Source: Sebastes aleutianus
Lineage: Eukaryota > Chordata > Actinopteri > Perciformes > Sebastidae
DNA length: 64,000 bases
Assembly: GCA_916700875.1 (NCBI GenBank)
Contig: CAKAKS010000072.1
Coordinates: 35,317,072 to 35,381,071, forward strand
Reading direction: 5' to 3'
The notes under the pieces are model-generated. The model ran no database searches. It saw nothing but the letters and a program-made list of their open reading frames with translations, and was not told where the DNA came from. The first letter of the stretch is position 1. Each line of letters starts with the position of its first letter. The position numbers were made by a program, and so were the translations under genes. Of the stretch, positions 60,154-64,000 are shown one piece after another.

Positions 60154-61020
60154 AGCCGTTTGTTTCGTGGCTCTGCCTGAATTCCTGGGAAAGAAACCAG
60201 TTGGATGAACAATACATGTTTTTAAAGTCCGGGTAAAGCAAACAATAAATATGTGTTCGGAGTCACATCACAGGAAAATGTGTTATTAACCATCCAGCCA
60301 AATTTAAATGATAAAAAAAACAAAAAACGGCCAACACATAAAATTAGGCTTCAAAATCGTGAAGAAATAAGCAGTATTCTCTGCACTGAATCCACGCCCA
60401 ATCGCGGGTGAGGTTTGATTACAGTTACAGTAACTTCTCGTAGGCCATCTCACTCCGTCGCACTACTTTTGCAGAATGTGCTCCAGAGACTTCCGCTGCT
60501 AACTCCCTGTTAGCCTTATGCTAACTCAGGGGTCGGCAACCTTTTACTATCAAAAGAGCAATTTTAGCCCAAATTTTATTATTTTTTTTAAATCCGTCTG
60601 GAGCCACAAAACATTTGAGCTTTGTGATGAAGGTAACACAGCCTATTAAGTCTAATACAGTGAGGGCCCACGTGCAAATGAGAGGCAGGACATTGAAGAA
60701 ACATCTCAGGACATTTGGCTGGAAGCTGCTGCTTGTTCTGGAAATGTCTTTAAATGACTTGTTGTCGAATCTGTCCCGGCACTATTAAATTCTCTATTTT
60801 CTTCAGAGACTTCTTTTTGTTGGGATTTGGAATCCATAGCTAGCCTATTGAGCTTTTGAGGTTCGACAAAATTAGAGGATAAGTCGCCGGCTGTAGACGT
60901 ACATAGGCTATTACGCCCATTTTAGTTGACTGAATGATACAGGTTTTAGTATAGGCTACAGATTTATACAATTGGAGAATGTAAGACTCACCATAGACCT
61001 ACAACAATGATATAAAAAAT
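60154..61020. other. Downstream of the il2rb-like gene
   Basis: No transmembrane or cytoplasmic receptor exon was found. The sequence is AT-rich and includes a hAT-like 'aggggtcggcaacctttt' terminus at about 60527. Confidence 0.5.
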
Positions 61021-61023
61021 GTA

Positions 61024-61655
61024 ATGTTAAAAAGCTCGGACCAAGCCAGGAATCTTGGTCTAGTCATGGACTCTGACCTGAGCTTTAACAGCCATATTAA
61101 GACAATTACAAAGACAGCCTTCTATCACCTGAAGAATATAGCAAGAATTAGAGGACTGATGTCTCAGCAGGATTTGGAAAAACTAGTCCATGCATTTATC
61201 TTCAGCCGACTTGACTACTGTAACGGCGTCTTTACTGGTCTTCCTAAAAAATGGATCAGACAGCTGCAGCTGATTCAGAACGCTGCTGCTGCTAGAGTCC
61301 TCACTTAGACCAAGAAAGTGGATCACATCAGTCCAGTTCTGAGGTCTCTATGTTCCCTGTCTCTCAGAGAATTGATTTCAAAATACTCCTGCTGGTTTAC
61401 AAAGCACTAAATGGTTTAGGGCCAAAATATATTTCTGATCTTCTGCTATGTTCTGAACCATCCAGACCTCTCAGGTCTTCTGGATCAGGTCTGCTTAGTG
61501 TCCCCAGAGTCACAACTAAACATGCAGAAGCAGCATTCAGTTTTTATGCACCAAATATCTGGAACAAGCTCCCAGAAACCTGCAGGACCGCTTCAACTCT
61601 GACTTCATTTAAAACAAAGCTTAAAACTTTCCTGTTTGCTGCTGCATTTAATTAA
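61024..61655 (+). mobile_element. LINE reverse transcriptase C-terminal fragment
   Basis: Frames 61024-61308 and 61350-61655 carry LGLVMDSDLSFNSHIKTITK, SRLDYCNGVFTGLPKK, LLVYKALNGLGPKYISDLL and the final FKTKLKTFLF. These belong to a fish non-LTR element. A stop and frame change separate the two parts. The next element inserted at the TTAA overlapping its stop codon. Confidence 0.8.
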
Positions 61656-63995
61656 CCCTCCTGTTGTCTTCCCGTCGCCCATGCAACTTTTGCCTTCCCG
61701 GGTCAAAATTGACCCGGTCTGGTTTGACTGTTTTTAAAGCATACATTATAAATTATCACCCAATTCTGTATTACACCTTTTTGGCCAACTTCATTCCAAC
61801 TCATTACCACGAGTTTTACACTTTTTTTTGGAATTCATGGTCACTAAACCTAATTTATATGAAATTAAAAAAGATCTGAAAAATATCCGAAAAAATGTCC
61901 CAAAAAAAAGTCTGAAAAAATGTCCCAAAAAAAAGACTGAAAAATAGATCTGAAAAAAGTCTGAAAGAAAAAATTCTGAAAAAAATAACTGAAAAATGTC
62001 TGAAAAAGATGTCCAAAAAAAAATTCTGAAAAAAAAATATCTGAAAAAAAAGTAAAAGAAAAATATCTGAAAAATGCCTGGAAAAAAAGTCTGAAAGAAA
62101 AAATTCTGAAAAAAAATATCTGAAAAATGTCTGAAAAAGATGTCCGAAAAAAAATTCTGAAAACAAATATCTGAAAAATTTCTGAAAATAAAAGTCTGAA
62201 AAAAAAGATCTGAAATAAAAGTCTGAAAAAAAAGATCTGAAAAATGTCCGAAAAAAAAGATTTGAAAAATTTCGGACAAAAAAAGATCTAAAAAACGTCT
62301 GAAAAAAAAGATTTGAAACATTTTGGACAGAAAAAGTCTGAAAAAAAAGATCTGAAAAATTTCTGAAAAAAAAAATTCTGAAAAAAAAGATCTGAAAAAT
62401 TTCTGAAAATAAAAGTAAAAAAAAAAAGATCTTAAAAAAGTCTGAAAAAAAAGATTTGAAAAATTTCGGACAAAAAAAGTCTAAAAAAAAAGATTTAAAA
62501 AAAGTCTGAAAAAAAAGATTTGAAAAATTTTGGACAGAAAAAGTCTGAAAAAAAGATCTGAAAAAATTCTGGAAAAAAAATTCTGAAAAAAAAGATCTGA
62601 AAAAGATGTCCGAAAAAAAATTCTGAAAAAAAAGATCTGAAAAATTTCTGAAAATAAAAGTCTGAAAAAAAATATCTGAAAAAAGTCCGAAAAAAAAGTC
62701 TGAAAAAATGTCCCAAAAAAAAGTCTGAAAAATAGATCTGAAAAAAGTCTGAAAAACAAATTCTGAAAAAAAATATCTGAAAAATGTCTGAAAAAAATGT
62801 CCGAAAAAAGTCTGAAAAATAGATCTGAAAAAAGTCTGAAAATAAAAGTCTGAAAAAAAATATCTGAAAAATGTCCGAAAAAAAAGATTTGAAAAAGTCT
62901 AAAAAAAAGATCTAAAAAAAGATTTGAAAAAATTTCGGACAGAAAAAGTCTGAAAAAAATATCTGAAAAAATGTCCGGAAAAAAAGTGTGAAAAATAGAT
63001 CTGAAAAAAGTCTGAAAAAAAAATTCTGAAAAAAAATATCAGAAAAATGTCTGGAAAAAAAATATCTGAAATATTTCTGAAAATAAAAGTCTGAAAAAAA
63101 AGATCTGAAATAAAAGTCTGAAAAAAAAGATCTGATAAATGTCCGAAAAAAAAGTCTAAAAAATAGATCTGAAAAAAGTCTAAAAAAAAAAATTCTGAAA
63201 AGAAATATCTGAAAAATGTCTGAAAAAGATGTCCGAAAAAAAATTCTGAAAATAAAATTCTGAAAAAAAATATTTGAAAAATGTCTGAAAAAAATGTCCG
63301 AAAAAAAAGATCTGAAAAATTTCTGAAAATAAAAGTCTGAAAAAAAAGATCTGAAATAAAAGTCTGAAAAAAAAGATCTGAAAAATGTCCGAAAAAAAAA
63401 ATTTGAAAAATTTCGGACAAAAAAAGTCTAAAAAAAAAGATCTAAAAAAAGTCTGAAAAAAAAGATTTGAAAAATTTCGGACAGAAAAAGTCCGAAAAAA
63501 AAGTCTGAAAAATGTCCGGAAAAAAAGTCTGAAAAAATGTCCCAAAAAAGTCTGGAAAATAGATCTGAAAAAAGTCTGAAAAAAAAATTCTGAAAAGAAA
63601 TGTCTGAAAAAGATGTCCGAAAAAAAATTCTGAAAAATTTCTTAAAATAAAAGTCTGAAAAAAAAGATTTGAAAAATTTCGGACAGAAAAAGTCTGAAAA
63701 AAAAGTCTGAAAAATGTCCGAAAAAAAAGTCTGAAAAAATGTCCCAAAAAAGTCTGGAAAATAGATCTGAAAAAAGTCTGGAAAAAAAAATTCTGAAAAA
63801 TTTCTGAAAATAAAAGTCTGAAAAAAAAGATCTGAAAAATGTCCGAAAAAAAAGATTTGAAAAATTTCGGAAAAAAAAGTCTAAAAAAAAGATCTGAAAG
63901 AAGTCTGAAAAAAAAGATCTGAAAAATTAGTTGAAAGACATCCATATTTATGAAGTTTGAAAACGTGTCAATTTGACCCGAAGACAACAGGAGGG
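61656..63995. mobile_element. TTAA-flanked element carrying an A-rich array
   Basis: Sixteen-base terminal inverted repeats (CCCTCCTGTTGTCTTC at the left, its complement at the right) lie next to TTAA on both sides (61652-61655 and 63996-63999). Each end has a TTGACCC sub-terminal motif. No transposase is present; the core is the array at about 61865-63930. A fragment of a related element is at 39045-39270. Confidence 0.85.
61865..63930. repeat. A-rich array with higher-order structure
   Basis: Short units of the type (g/a)tctgaaaaaaaa, with variants gtccg, gtccc, atttg and ttcgg, follow each other for about 2 kb. Rare variants such as 'tgtcccaaaa' recur at about 61920, 62707, 63537 and 63740, indicating larger repeat blocks of about 0.8 kb. 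Confidence 0.9.
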
Positions 63996-64000
63996 TTAAA

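Noticed and set aside
61791..63987. Several long minus-strand open frames rich in F, D and I
   Set aside because: They translate an A-rich tandem array; stops are rare because the units lack them. There is no domain or start context.

Overview
This window is nuclear DNA of a ray-finned (teleost) fish. Genes have spliced exons with GT-AG boundaries, are separated by long non-coding stretches, and sit among many transposon remnants (hAT-, PIF/Harbinger-, TTAA- and Mutator-like MITEs, LINE fragments, one provirus), microsatellites and minisatellites. Nothing looks bacterial. The species cannot be named from sequence alone.

Layout. 1-9.3 kb: no gene recognised; microsatellites and several MITEs, some nested. 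9.5-11.7 kb and 21.2-23.8 kb: two tandem duplicate secreted mono-ADP-ribosyltransferase (ART) genes on the minus strand. 11.8-18.65 kb: a decayed gamma-like endogenous retrovirus between them, same strand, with a 5-bp target duplication. 19.5-20.6 kb: a 5'-truncated LINE. 26.5-33.0 kb: a six-coding-exon plus-strand gene, rdm1 (RAD52 motif protein 1), with an unusual number of tandem arrays in its introns. 35.4-38.7 kb: a third ART copy, its catalytic exon split by a 1.1-kb transposon. 40.7-41.0 kb: an orphan last exon of 3-mercaptopyruvate sulfurtransferase (mpst). 41-57 kb: mostly transposons, including a 1.5-kb nested inverted repeat and an RTE-like LINE, plus a possible interferon-responsive promoter near 47.0 kb. 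57.9-60.15 kb: a class I cytokine receptor, best read as an IL-2 receptor beta-like ectodomain with a WSxWS motif and no visible transmembrane exon. 61.0-64.0 kb: a LINE fragment interrupted at a TTAA by an element filled with a 2-kb A-rich array.

How the genes relate. The three ART copies share one architecture: a non-coding first exon, an exon coding for 25 residues of signal peptide, then one large catalytic exon. They have diverged through transposon activity. Copy 2 is intact. Copy 1 has lost its native promoter region, lies about 110 bp downstream of a same-strand 3' LTR, and reads through its stop into mobile DNA that supplies a polyisoleucine segment. Copy 3 is broken. The mpst remnant and the il2rb-like gene recall the mammalian TST-MPST...IL2RB neighbourhood. 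No new multi-gene system could be shown. The strongest unusual signals are the transposon-derived possible membrane anchor on ART copy 1 and the rdm1 exon lying between two arrays that resemble its own splice sites.
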